NCBI RefSeq assembly: GCF_047468865.1
Contig: NZ_JBLGTV010000008.1
Span: forward strand, 1 to 64,000
Origin: Castellaniella hirudinis_A
GTDB taxonomy: Bacteria; Pseudomonadota; Gammaproteobacteria; Burkholderiales; Burkholderiaceae_B
Direction: 5' to 3'
Length of the DNA stretch: 64,000 bases
In this document: one piece after another, positions 35,801 through 50,266 of the stretch
Layout: each line of letters begins with the position of its first letter
Position numbering within the stretch: the stretch's first letter is position 1
Translations under genes and position numbers: made by a program
The notes under the pieces: generated by a model
The model's input: the letters and a program-made list of their open reading frames with translations, nothing else
Database searches by the model: none
Told to the model about the DNA's origin: nothing

Positions 35801-36862
35801 ATGAAAAACCGACTGGCCGTGATCTGCGCAGGGATATTGGCGGTGCTGCTGCTGGCATCCCTGGTGGGGTTCAATCACCAAAAACCCAAGCTCCTGGTAT
35901 TGCACGGATTTTCCGAAGAAGGCCCCTGGGAGCAGGCCTTCGATGCCGGATTCCGGCGCGAACTCGACCGCCATCTGCAGCCGCTGTTCACGCGCTGGCG
36001 CTACATGATGTATTCCCAATACCTCAGCCCCCGGCAATGGGCCGCCGCCAGCCAGCGCAGCCGCGAACTCATCGACAGCTGGCGGCCGGACGTCGTGGTC
36101 GCCGTGGGCGAAGAAGCCCAAGACTATGTCGGCCGTCATTACGCGGGGGCCGCCGCGCCGAAAATCATCTATGCCATCAGCGAAGACCCGCAGCAATTCG
36201 GCTATCCCGAAGCCGCCAACGTGACCGGGGTGCATGAAATCCTGCCCCTCGACGAGATCGTGGACATCCTGCAGTTTCTCGGGGATCAGCCGCAGCGCAT
36301 CCGCGCCATCGGGATCAACGACCTCACCGGGCGGGCCGAAGCCCTGCAGGTGCAGGCGCACGACTGGGGGAAGCACCATTTCCTGGGCGTCGACCTGGTC
36401 ACGGATTACATGGATTGGCAAAAGCAGGTGCAAGCCCTGGCGGAGCAGGCGGACATCCTGCTGGTGTTGAGCACCGGCGGCCTGTCAATCTCACCGGATC
36501 AGCAAGAAGACATCAACCCGCTGATCCTGGCCGACTGGACCGAGCGCCACGCCAAGCCCTTGCCGATCGGCATCCGGGAATCGTTCGTGATCGGTGGCGG
36601 CAGCCTGGCGGTGGTGCCTTCGCCCGGCGGCTTGGGGGAACAAACCGCCCGCCTGGCGCTGAAAGCCCTGAAACCGGGCCAGACCCTGCCGCCCCCCGAG
36701 GACAGCCAGGATTACCTGATCGCCCTGCGCCCCGCCCAACTGGCCGGACGGGGCCTGCGCCTGCCATCCATCTACGTGCAATCGGCCCGGAATTCCCATA
36801 CGCTGTACCCGCAGCGCACCGCCGGCGACAGCCACGCCGACGGTAGTGCCGTGCTGCACTGA
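35801..36862 (+). CDS. orphan ABC-type periplasmic binding protein
   Basis: A 353-residue protein with an N-terminal membrane anchor or signal (about 5-25, LAVICAGILAVLLLASLVGF) and a two-lobed periplasmic binding fold resembling the family related to TrpX-like ABC substrate-binding proteins: LLVLHGFSEEGPWEQAF, SWRPDVVVAVGEEAQDYVG, IRAIGINDLTGRAEAL and GIRESFVIGGGSLAVVPSPG. It lies nine bases after the CNMP-SLC13 gene, so the two are probably co-transcribed. No ABC permease or ATPase is nearby. Its stop directly precedes a decayed mobile element, so the extreme C-terminus may have been altered. Confidence 0.7.
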   Translation: MKNRLAVICAGILAVLLLASLVGFNHQKPKLLVLHGFSEEGPWEQAFDAGFRRELDRHLQPLFTRWRYMMYSQYLSPRQWAAASQRSRELIDSWRPDVVVAVGEEAQDYVGRHYAGAAAPKIIYAISEDPQQFGYPEAANVTGVHEILPLDEIVDILQFLGDQPQRIRAIGINDLTGRAEALQVQAHDWGKHHFLGVDLVTDYMDWQKQVQALAEQADILLVLSTGGLSISPDQQEDINPLILADWTERHAKPLPIGIRESFVIGGGSLAVVPSPGGLGEQTARLALKALKPGQTLPPPEDSQDYLIALRPAQLAGRGLRLPSIYVQSARNSHTLYPQRTAGDSHADGSAVLH

Positions 36863-37006
36863 GGCCCGGTTGATCGTGCTCAGTGCATTGACGTCACCCA
36901 CTTGCTGCTGATGTCGAAAGACTACAAGCAGATCAACGCATACCGATATGGCAGTCAGCCGGGTGAGCGGGACTATATTGAGAGGAGAGCACAGCTGGCG
37001 AAATGA
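36863..37006 (+). pseudogene. truncated C-terminal ORF remnant
   Basis: An open frame follows directly after the preceding stop and ends at TGA 37004-37006. It reads D-R-A-Q-C-I-D-V-T-H-L-L-L-M-S-K-D-Y, then QINAYRYGSQPGERDYIERR. It has the look of the last ~45 residues of a longer protein; an internal ATG at 36911 has no SD. Base composition is more AT-rich than the neighbours. I do not recognise the family; a phage or island gene is likely from context. Confidence 0.4.
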
Positions 37007-37019
37007 CTGCAGGCATGCC

Positions 37020-37124
37020 ATGATAAGCAACGCCGAAGGCTTGAACACCACCAAGGCCGAAGCGGAGATCGCAAAGCTGATGGCAGAAACCAGCAAGCGA
37101 ATCCTGGGCAGAAATCCCGGATAG
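37020..37124 (+). pseudogene. small phage-like ORF remnant
   Basis: A 34-codon frame (ATG 37020 to TAG 37122-37124) contains KAEAEIAKLMAETSK, typical of the N-terminal coiled part of small phage or plasmid membrane proteins that continue into a transmembrane segment. Here it stops early; a hydrophobic stretch (LYFILPFMLALKGYA) lies in another frame just downstream, suggesting a frameshift. Assignment is tentative. Confidence 0.35.
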
Positions 37125-37178
37125 CGAAGAATGGCGATTCGGCGCTCTACTTTATCTTGCCGTTCATGCTTGCTCTGA

Positions 37179-37333
37179 AGGGATATGCTTGAAATGGTGA
37201 TGAAGTACGCCCACACCTGGCACCAAGCCACCTTGAGGCCCACGCTGGTGCGGTCACGTTTTGGACACATGAGGCCGAAACGAAAAAAGAAAACGGCATC
37301 CAGGATTGCAACCCGAATGCCGTAGCAGCTTGA
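37179..37333 (+). pseudogene. tyrosine recombinase (phage integrase) C-terminal fragment, frameshifted
   Basis: The frame reading L-E-M-V-M-K-Y-A-H up to 37214 matches the end of the integrase catalytic domain (conserved Y-A-H before the active-site region). After a frameshift at 37215-37216 it continues LAPSHLEAHAGAVTFWTHEA and runs to TGA at 37331-37333, a normal integrase tail. Upstream catalytic parts are absent. The stop is 15 bp from the 3' end of tRNA-Ser, the usual attachment position for such integrases. This is a remnant of an integrated element. Confidence 0.75.
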
Positions 37334-37347
37334 TTTTATTTATATTC

Positions 37348-37438
37348 TGGCGGACAGGGTGGGATTCGAACCCACGGTGCGCTATAAACGCACGCCTGAT
37401 TTCGAGTCAGGTACATTCGACCACTCTGCCACCTGTCC
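37348..37438 (-). tRNA. tRNA-Ser (anticodon CGA)
   Basis: A 91-base class II tRNA with encoded CCA. The acceptor stem pairs GGACAGG with CCTGTCC, the anticodon arm is CCTGA-CTCGAAA-TCAGG giving anticodon CGA (reads UCG), there is a long variable arm, and the T-loop is GGTTCGAATCC. The gene lies 51 bp after serS on the same strand, so the tRNA and its synthetase may share transcription. The 3' end faces the integrase remnant. Confidence 0.96.
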
Positions 37439-37489
37439 GGCTTTGACTGCGGTCAAGCTGCGCATTCTAACATAGAATCTGGATCGCCA

Positions 37490-38950
<1,461 letters not shown>

Positions 38951-39043
38951 TTAAATTAAGGTTCCCCTGAATAATCCAGCCGCCGCCCGCCGGGCATCCC
39001 GCGCAACACCGCCCGCTTGGCCCGTGGGGCGCGCAACGCCGCC

Positions 39044-39682
39044 ATGCAAGAAACGATACGCCTGATCCCCAGCACCGAATTGATCCCCAGCCCCTGGAAA
39101 AACGGGGGTGGCAGCACCCGGCAAATTGCGATTTTCCCGGCAGACGCAGGCATGGATGACTTCATCTGGCGCGTCAGCGCCGCCCAGATCGCCGCCGACG
39201 GCCCTTTTTCCTATTGGGAAGACATCGACCGCATCCTGATGCTGACCCATGGCGGGCCATTGCGCCTGACACGCTCCGACACCGGGCAAGACACTCTGCT
39301 GGAGACCGGGGCGCGGCTGTATTTCGCCGGCGAAACCCCCTACGACGCCGCGCTGGCGGGTGGCCCGGCGCAGGACTTCAACCTGATGCTGCGCCGCAAG
39401 CAAGCCCACGGCTGCGTGGACATGCGCAGCGGCCGGCAAAAGCTGTCCCTGCGCCCGGGCGACACCCTGCTGCACTGCGTGCAGGGCCGATTCCAAACCA
39501 GTCTGCCGCCCCACCTGGGCGGCCAGCGGCTGCTGGACACCGGCGATACGCTGCATATCACGCTGGATTACGTGCCATTTTTCGGGCTGGAATTAAGCCC
39601 GCTGACGCCGGACGCCCGGCTGGTCGACGCCAGGATCAACCTGTACCCAGCGGCGGCGGCCCGGGTCGAAGGTCGTCCCTGA
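39044..39682 (+). CDS. HutD/Ves family protein
   Basis: A 212-residue double-beta-barrel cupin-like protein of the HutD/Ves family. It contains SPWKNGGGSTRQIAIFPADA and DDFIWRVSAAQIAADGPFS, which are family-defining, and VDMRSGRQKLSLRPGD later. HutD proteins are often encoded in histidine-utilisation operons, possibly sensing a pathway intermediate, but no other hut gene is present, so a role in histidine catabolism is not supported here. ATG 39044 gives the usual N-terminus. It is divergent from serS. Confidence 0.85.
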   Translation: MQETIRLIPSTELIPSPWKNGGGSTRQIAIFPADAGMDDFIWRVSAAQIAADGPFSYWEDIDRILMLTHGGPLRLTRSDTGQDTLLETGARLYFAGETPYDAALAGGPAQDFNLMLRRKQAHGCVDMRSGRQKLSLRPGDTLLHCVQGRFQTSLPPHLGGQRLLDTGDTLHITLDYVPFFGLELSPLTPDARLVDARINLYPAAAARVEGRP

Positions 39683-39787
39683 TGCCCGTCCGGTGGCATG
39701 TCGGCCGGGAAGCGACACCCACGACAGCGACACAGGCCGCAGCCCAGCAGGCAAGGTGAACTGGGACAATGAACGACAGGCCATGGT

Positions 39788-41220
39788 TCACTGGCTACCC
39801 GCTTCATCATCCCACTTTCTCAACAGGGCCAGCTTCTCGCCGATCTTGATTTCCAGCCCCCTGGGCGTCGGCTGATACCAACCGGGCTCTCCCATGCCAT
39901 CCGGCAGATAAGTTTCGCCCGCGGCATAGGCATTGGGCTCGTCATGCGCATATCGGTACGCATGGCCATGACCCAGTTCCTTCATGAGCCGGGTCGGCGC
40001 ATTGCGAAGGTGCACAGGCACTTCCCTGGACTTGTCCTGCTTCACGAAGGCCCTGGCCTGGTTGTAGGCCATGTAACCCGCATTGCTCTTGGCGGCAACA
40101 GCCAGATAGATGACGGCTTGGCCCAGCGCCAGTTCGCCTTCAGGACTGCCCAACCGTTCATAGGTCAAGGCCGCATCATTGGCGATCTGCATGGCCCTTG
40201 GATCGGCCAGGCCAATGTCTTCCCAGGCCATGCGCACAATCCGCCGAGACAAATACTTGGGATCAGCGCCGCCGTCCAACATCCTTGTCAGCCAATAGAG
40301 CGCCGCATCGGGATGAGAGCCGCGAACGGATTTGTGCAAAGCAGAAATCTGGTCATAAAAATTGTCGCCCCCCTTGTCGAAACGCCGGCTGTTCAAAGTC
40401 AAGGCATTCTGCACAAAGTCGGCATCAATCCGCGTGACCCCGGCGGCCCCCGCCGCCGTTTGGCACTGTTCCAACAGGTTCAAGAACCGCCTGGCGTCAC
40501 CATCCGCATAGCCGATGAGGGTTTCAACGGCCAAGTCCGCGAACGCCAGGCCGCCCAAAGCGCCTGCTTCTTGAACCCGCTTCAAGAGCAGATTCAGTTC
40601 GTCTTCCGTCAACGACTTCAGCACATAGACTTGCGCCCTGGACAGCAGGGCCGAGTTCACTTCAAAGGAAGGGTTCTCGGTGGTGGCGCCGATGAAAGTG
40701 ACCAGGCCGCTTTCCGCATAGGGCAGCAGCGCGTCTTGCTGCGACTTGTTGAACCGGTGGATTTCGTCCACAAACAAGAGCGTGTGCTTGCCCATCGCCA
40801 GATTCTGTTCCGCCTGCTCCATCGCGGCACGGATGTCCTTGACCCCCGAGAAGACGGCGGACAAGGCGATGAACTCGCATTTGAAGGCCGTTGCAGTCAG
40901 CCTGGCCAGGGTAGTCTTGCCTACCCCCGGCGGCCCCCAGAAAATCATGGAATGCGGCTTGCCCGACTGAAACGCCAGGCGCAAGGGCTTGCCCGGGCCC
41001 AGCAAATGGGCCTGCCCGATGACGTCGTCCAGGGTGCGGGGGCGCAGGGTTTCAGCCAAGGGCGCATGGGCGGCGGCCGCGGCGGGCACGCCGCCCGCCG
41101 CCGGGCCGGACGCGCGCGGCGCAGACCCCCGCCCGCCGCCGCGAAGCAAGCGCTGCCCGGCGGGGGAATCGGCATCGGGCGGCGTCAAGGCATCGCCCAG
41201 AAGGTCTACGGGTTCGGCCA

Positions 41221-41221
<1 letters not shown>
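39788..41221 (-). CDS. rarA: replication-associated recombination protein RarA (MgsA)
   Basis: A 477-residue AAA+ ATPase acting at stalled replication forks. Walker A is FWGPPGVGKTTLARLTATAF, Walker B is LLFVDEIHRFNKSQQDALLP, sensor 1 is FIGATTENPSFEVNSALLSR. The C-terminal tetramerisation/DNA-binding part (DPKYLSRRIVRMAWEDIGLA, GYMAYNQARAFV) is typical. About 55 N-terminal residues before PLAETLRPRTLDDVIGQ are Ala/Gly/Arg-rich and probably disordered. The ATG shares its A with the lolA stop, so the lolA-rarA pair is coupled. Confidence 0.94.
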
Positions 41222-46052
<4,831 letters not shown>

Positions 46053-46092
46053 CGCGCCCGGCGGCCCCGGCCGGCGCGCGCCACGCTTTTTT
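46053..46092 (+). terminator. possible terminator after the Smr gene
   Basis: A GC-rich imperfect stem (GCGCCCGGC with GCCGGCGC) is followed, after a short spacer, by TTTTTT at 46087-46092. It lies directly after the stop of the Smr gene and before the SMR exporter gene. The spacer makes it non-ideal. Confidence 0.4.
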
Positions 46093-46103
46093 CTGGATAC
46101 GCC

Positions 46104-46436
46104 ATGAGCCCGAGCTGGATCTACCTGATTGTCGCCATCGTCGCCGAAGTCGTGGCGACCTCCGCCCTGAAAGCCTCCGACAGCTTCACCCGGCTGGTGC
46201 CGTCCGCCCTCACGGTCATCGGCTACGGCCTGGCCTTCTATCTGCTGGCCCTGGCCCTGAAGACCATCCCGGTGGGCATCGCCTACGCGGTCTGGTCGGG
46301 GGTGGGCATCGTGGCGATTGCCGTCATCGGCTATTTTGTCTTTGGCCAGGCGCTGGATACGGCTGCGCTGATCGGCATCGGCCTGATTTTAGCGGGGGTG
46401 GTCGTGCTGAATGTGTTTTCGGCCACCGGCCATTGA
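46104..46436 (+). CDS. SMR-family small multidrug exporter
   Basis: A 110-residue protein with four transmembrane helices, of the EmrE/QacE/Gdx type. The essential membrane glutamate is in IVAIVAEVVATSALKAS; KTIPVGIAYAVWSGVG is the family signature. SMR proteins exchange protons for quaternary ammonium cations or guanidinium. No guanidine riboswitch was recognised in the 51-bp leader. It follows the Smr gene on the same strand, with a possible terminator between. Confidence 0.92.
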   Translation: MSPSWIYLIVAIVAEVVATSALKASDSFTRLVPSALTVIGYGLAFYLLALALKTIPVGIAYAVWSGVGIVAIAVIGYFVFGQALDTAALIGIGLILAGVVVLNVFSATGH

Positions 46437-46580
46437 CCCGCGCCCGACCCGGGCGGGCAGCCCAGCCACGGCCCGCCGACGCGGAACGGCGCGGAAACGG
46501 TCGGGAGTGAATCGGCGAGGAACCGGGAACGACTGACGCTGATCCTGGTCGAGCGAGCAAGGGACTCACATCCTGCCGTG

Positions 46581-46634
46581 GGTGCGCCCTGCCGGGCGCA
46601 CCAAATAAACAGGGCCGGTGTAGAACACCGGCCC
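46581..46634. terminator. two adjacent perfect hairpins between exporter gene and choX
   Basis: GGTGCGCCC-N4-GGGCGCACC (46581-46602) and GGGCCGGTG-TAGAA-CACCGGCCC (46612-46634) are each perfect 9-bp stems. T-rich runs follow on the plus strand (ATTTTGATTTTT) and lie between the hairpins on the minus strand (TGTTTATTT). They can serve as terminators for both convergent units. Confidence 0.75.
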
Positions 46635-46720
46635 CGCCTGATTTTGATTTTTATGGGTACTGCCTACAAATGAAAGCGCCATCTACGTCGCGCCAGTGCC
46701 CAAGCAGGGCTGTCTCCTCA

Positions 46721-46780
46721 CCTGCATGGGGTGCATTATGCAGGCTAAAGCCGCTTCCAGCACCTAGGGATGTCCCTAGG
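46721..46780. repeat. two inverted repeats downstream of choX
   Basis: CCTGCAT-N10-ATGCAGG lies at 46721-46744 and the perfect palindrome CCTAGGGA-TG-TCCCTAGG at 46763-46780, within the 153 bp between the terminator pair and the choX stop. Neither has a U tract. They may fold as 3'-UTR structures of choX mRNA or be protein-binding sites. No ORF of note occupies this stretch. Confidence 0.5.
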
Positions 46781-46787
46781 CCCTGGG

Positions 46788-47729
46788 TTACTCCAGCTGC
46801 AGATGCGCCCGCACCGCCGCCAAACCCGCCTGGCCGTCCCAGGTGGTGACGCCCTCCAGCCAGGCGGACAATACCTGAGGATTGCGGCGCAGCCAATCCC
46901 GCGCCGCGTCTTCGGGCTCGACCCCGTCCATGATGGGCACCATCAGCTGGTTTTCCATGTCGGTGCTGAAAACCAGCTGGCCGACCAGGCGGCCCACGTT
47001 GGGGCATTGATCCGCGTAGCCCCTGGAGACAGCGGTATAGACCTTGGCGGCGCCATAGTCCGGCCCGAAGACCTCGTCGCCGCCATCCAGGTAGTCGATC
47101 TTCTGGTTGAAATTCATCGGATGGGGTTCCCAGCCCAGGAAAACCATCCACTGGGATTGCGGCACCGCGCGCCGCAGCGTCACCAGCATCCCGGCCTCGC
47201 TGGATTCGATCAACTCGAAATCGCCCAGGCCGTACTGGTTCTCGTCGATCATTTTCTGGATCAGTAAATTGCCATCGTTGCCGGGTTCGATGCCGTAGAT
47301 CTTATGGTCGAGCCGGTCGGCGAACCGGGCGATGTCCTGGAAAGTGCGCAGCCCGGCCTGATAGGCGTAATCCGGCACCGCCAGTGTGTATTTGGCGCCC
47401 TCCAGATTGGGATGCGCGAGCACGTCGATCTGCTGCTTGTCGATGAACGGCTGGGCAATGGGCGTCATGGTCGGCGTCCAGTACCCCAGGAACACATCGA
47501 CCTGCCCCGTGCTCAGGCCGGTAAACAGGATCGGCACGGACGCAATCATCTTGGACGGGGTGTATCCCAAGCCGTCCAGCAGCAGGGAAGCCACCCCCGT
47601 GGTGGCGGCGACGTCCGTCCAGCCGACGTCGCCCAATTGGACTTTTTGGCAGCTGGCGGGTTCGGCGGCCACCGCGGTCGCGCCCGCCAGGGCCAAGGCC
47701 AGCGCGGCCATTGTCCGATTCAATGTCAT
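46788..47729 (-). CDS. choX: choline-type ABC substrate-binding protein (ChoX/OpuAC family)
   Basis: A 313-residue periplasmic binding protein. The signal peptide is about 1-22 (MAALALALAGATAVAA). The mature part has VQLGDVGWTDVAATTGVASL, GQVDVFLGYWTPTMTPIAQP and WMVFLGWEPHPMNFN, with the aromatic residues that form the choline-binding cage in ChoX proteins. The choline permease and ATPase (ChoW, ChoV) are not in the window. It lies 37 bp after the LysR gene on the same strand, opposite betBA, consistent with choline uptake feeding BetA/BetB. Confidence 0.88.
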   Translation of the reverse strand: MTLNRTMAALALALAGATAVAAEPASCQKVQLGDVGWTDVAATTGVASLLLDGLGYTPSKMIASVPILFTGLSTGQVDVFLGYWTPTMTPIAQPFIDKQQIDVLAHPNLEGAKYTLAVPDYAYQAGLRTFQDIARFADRLDHKIYGIEPGNDGNLLIQKMIDENQYGLGDFELIESSEAGMLVTLRRAVPQSQWMVFLGWEPHPMNFNQKIDYLDGGDEVFGPDYGAAKVYTAVSRGYADQCPNVGRLVGQLVFSTDMENQLMVPIMDGVEPEDAARDWLRRNPQVLSAWLEGVTTWDGQAGLAAVRAHLQLE

Positions 47730-47766
47730 GAGGAATCTCCTTTGAATAGTCTTTGATGGGCCGGCG

Positions 47767-48669
47767 TCAAACCGCGAGGGCGGCCTGCAGCCAGCGACGA
47801 AAGCCCAGGTGCCGGGGGGAAGCCTGGCTGGGCAGCGGTTCGACCAGGTAATAGCCATTGTCCGTGGTCACCGGCCGATCGAGCGCGACGACCAGATCGC
47901 CCCGCCGCAGCAAGTCTTCGACCAAAGGCACCCAGCCCAGCGCCACGCCCTGCCCTGCCACCGCCGCCTGCAAGGTCAGGGTCGAGTTGTCGAACACCAT
48001 GCCGCCCCCGGCGGGCGCGGCAAGCCGGCACGCCTGGAACCAATCGTCCCAGCACAGCCAACGCGCCGGCCCCGGGCTATCCAGGTGCAACAACGTGGCG
48101 CGCCCCAGCGCGGCGGGGTCTGGCCACGGCCCCACGCGATCCCGATACGCCGGGCTGCACACCGGCAGCACGGTTTCCGCAAACAACAGGTCGGCCTGAC
48201 AGCCATCCCACTGGCCGGGCCCGAAGGCGATGGCGAAATCCACCAGGGGACTCAGCACATCGAAATCCTCCTCGGAAGTCAGCAGGCGGATTTCCAGGCC
48301 CGGCACCTGGCGCAGCAGGTCGGGCAGGCGCGGCATCAGCCAGTACGTGGCAAAGCAAAAATCGGACGCCACCGTAAAAGCCGCCCGCGTGCGATGCGCG
48401 CGGATTTTCTCGGTGACGGCCTCCAGGGTGCGCGTGCACTGGCGGACGGCGTCCAGCAGTTCGGCCCCCGGCGGGGTGATGCTGACCCCCCGATGCCGGC
48501 GGGTGAACAAAGGCACCCCCAGGTCGCGTTCGACCTGCCCGATCCGGTGACTGACCGCAGGCTGCGTGGTGCCGAGTTCCCGCGCGGCGGCGCTGAAACT
48601 CTGCAGCCGGGCGGCGGACTCGAAAAACACCAGGGCCTCCAGCGGAGGCAGGCGTTTCAGTTTAGACAT
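47767..48669 (-). CDS. LysR-family regulator of the choline locus
   Basis: A 300-residue transcription factor. The N-terminal winged HTH (about 8-66) is LPPLEALVFFESAARLQSFS, then AARELGTTQPAVSHRIGQVE. The effector-binding domain (about 92-295) is of the GcvA type, as in the regulators often found beside choline or choline-sulfate genes. It is placed between choX (same strand) and betB (divergent, 109-bp gap), so it probably controls both. The usual TetR-type repressor BetI is absent. The gap holds ATGCAT-type dyads, but I cannot define the operator. Confidence 0.87.
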   Translation of the reverse strand: MSKLKRLPPLEALVFFESAARLQSFSAAARELGTTQPAVSHRIGQVERDLGVPLFTRRHRGVSITPPGAELLDAVRQCTRTLEAVTEKIRAHRTRAAFTVASDFCFATYWLMPRLPDLLRQVPGLEIRLLTSEEDFDVLSPLVDFAIAFGPGQWDGCQADLLFAETVLPVCSPAYRDRVGPWPDPAALGRATLLHLDSPGPARWLCWDDWFQACRLAAPAGGGMVFDNSTLTLQAAVAGQGVALGWVPLVEDLLRRGDLVVALDRPVTTDNGYYLVEPLPSQASPRHLGFRRWLQAALAV

Positions 48670-48778
48670 AAATTTGCCTTATGCATGAATCGAACGGATC
48701 CGGATGCGGCAGAAGGATGGTCAGGACGGGATCAGTTATAGTATAAACAGATTTAATCACTGAACCAGATTGATTTTG

Positions 48779-50266
48779 ATGCCTACCCCTGTACAGCTGC
48801 AGTCTTACGTCCATGGCACCTACTGCCAGACAGACGCCCGGGACACCCTGCCATCCATCAACCCAGCTAATGGGAAAATACTTGCGCACGCCCCGGTCGC
48901 CACCGCCGGGGACATCGACCACGCCGTGGCGTCGGCCACCCGGGGACAAGCGGCCTGGGCCGCCATGACCGCCGCCGAGCGGGCGCGCATCCTGCTGCGC
49001 GCCGTAGCGCTGCTGCGCGCCCGCAACGACGCGCTGGCCCGCCTGGAAACCCTGGAAACCGGCAAACCCCTGAGCGAAACCGCCAGCGTCGATATCCACA
49101 CCGGCGCGGACGTGCTGGAATACTTCGCCGGCCTGGCCCCCGCGCTGGAAGGCGCGCACATTCCCCTGCGCGAGACCGCCTTCGCCTACACCCGGCGCGA
49201 GCCCCTGGGGGTATGCGCCGGCATCGGCGCGTGGAACTATCCGATCCAGATCGCGCTGTGGAAATCCGCCCCCGCCCTGGCGGCCGGCAATGCCATGGTC
49301 TTCAAGCCCAGCGAGATCACCCCGTCCAGCGCGCTGAAGCTCGCCGAAATCTACACCGAGGCCGGCCTGCCCGACGGGGTCTTCAACGTTGTGCTGGGCG
49401 ATGCCCGCACCGGGGCGCTATTGAGCGCGCACCCGGGCATACAGAAAATCTCTTTTACCGGCAGCGTGCCCACCGGCAAAAAGGTGCTGGCCCAGGCGGC
49501 GGGCGCCCGCCTGAAAATCAGTACCCTGGAACTGGGCGGAAAATCCCCGCTGATCATCTTCGACGATGCCGACCTGGACCGCGCCGCCGACATCGCGCTG
49601 ATGGCCAATTTCTTCAGCAGCGGCCAGGTATGCACCAACGGCACCCGCGTGCTGGTGCAAAAAAGCGTGCAAGCCGAACTGGAAGCCCGCATCGTGCAGC
49701 GCCTGGCCTACATTCGGGCCGGCGATCCCCTGGCCCCGGAAACCAACTTCGGCCCCCTGGCCAGCCAGGCCCAGATGGACAAAACCCTGCGCTATATCCA
49801 GCAGGCGCGATCCCAGGGCCTGCGCCTGCTGGCCGGCGGCGGGCGCATCGACACGCCGGCCTGCCGCCAGGGCTATTTCGTCCAGCCCACGGTATTCACC
49901 GACTGCCCGGACGATTGCGACCTGGTGCGCGACGAAATCTTCGGCCCCGTCATGGCCATCCAGCCCTTCGACACAGAAGCGGAAGCCATCCGCCGCGCCA
50001 ATCACACCGCCTACGGCCTGGCCGCCGGGGTGGTCACGCAGCAGCTGGCGCGCGCCCACCGCGTGATCCATGCCCTGCAGGCCGGTATCTGCTGGATCAA
50101 CACCTGGGGCGAATCCCCCGCCGCCGTCCCCGTGGGCGGCTACAAGGACTCGGGCCTGGGCCGTGAAAACGGCATCATGACGCTGCACAGCCATACCCAG
50201 GTCAAGTCCATCCAGGTCGAACTGGGCGATTTCGTTTCCGTTTTTCAAAAGGCCCCCATGCTATGA
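48779..50266 (+). CDS. betB: betaine aldehyde dehydrogenase
   Basis: A 495-residue NAD(P)-dependent ALDH oxidising betaine aldehyde to glycine betaine. The catalytic Cys is in [16 protein letters not shown], the general-base Glu in [18 protein letters not shown], and the cofactor motif is [17 protein letters not shown]. The Q-V-C-T-N-G context is typical of BetB. The start [13 protein letters not shown] (48779) has only a weak SD. It overlaps betA by four bases (ATGA). Confidence 0.93.
   Translation: MPTPVQLQSYVHGTYCQTDARDTLPSINPANGKILAHAPVATAGDIDHAVASATRGQAAWAAMTAAERARILLRAVALLRARNDALARLETLETGKPLSETASVDIHTGADVLEYFAGLAPALEGAHIPLRETAFAYTRREPLGVCAGIGAWNYPIQIALWKSAPALAAGNAMVFKPSEITPSSALKLAEIYTEAGLPDGVFNVVLGDARTGALLSAHPGIQKISFTGSVPTGKKVLAQAAGARLKISTLELGGKSPLIIFDDADLDRAADIALMANFFSSGQVCTNGTRVLVQKSVQAELEARIVQRLAYIRAGDPLAPETNFGPLASQAQMDKTLRYIQQARSQGLRLLAGGGRIDTPACRQGYFVQPTVFTDCPDDCDLVRDEIFGPVMAIQPFDTEAEAIRRANHTAYGLAAGVVTQQLARAHRVIHALQAGICWINTWGESPAAVPVGGYKDSGLGRENGIMTLHSHTQVKSIQVELGDFVSVFQKAPML

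Noticed and set aside
36491..37270. 259-codon minus-strand ORF spanning the mobile-element remnant
   Set aside because: It crosses antisense into the binding-protein gene and shows no family; the plus-strand integrase tail explains this DNA better.
46053..46103. Guanidine riboswitch upstream of the SMR exporter
   Set aside because: The leader is only 51 bp, very GC-rich and lacks the paired ACGR motifs of mini-ykkC or a ykkC-like fold.
48670..48778. BetI-type operator between the LysR gene and betB
   Set aside because: Only short AT-rich dyads are visible; none matches a known operator well enough to call.
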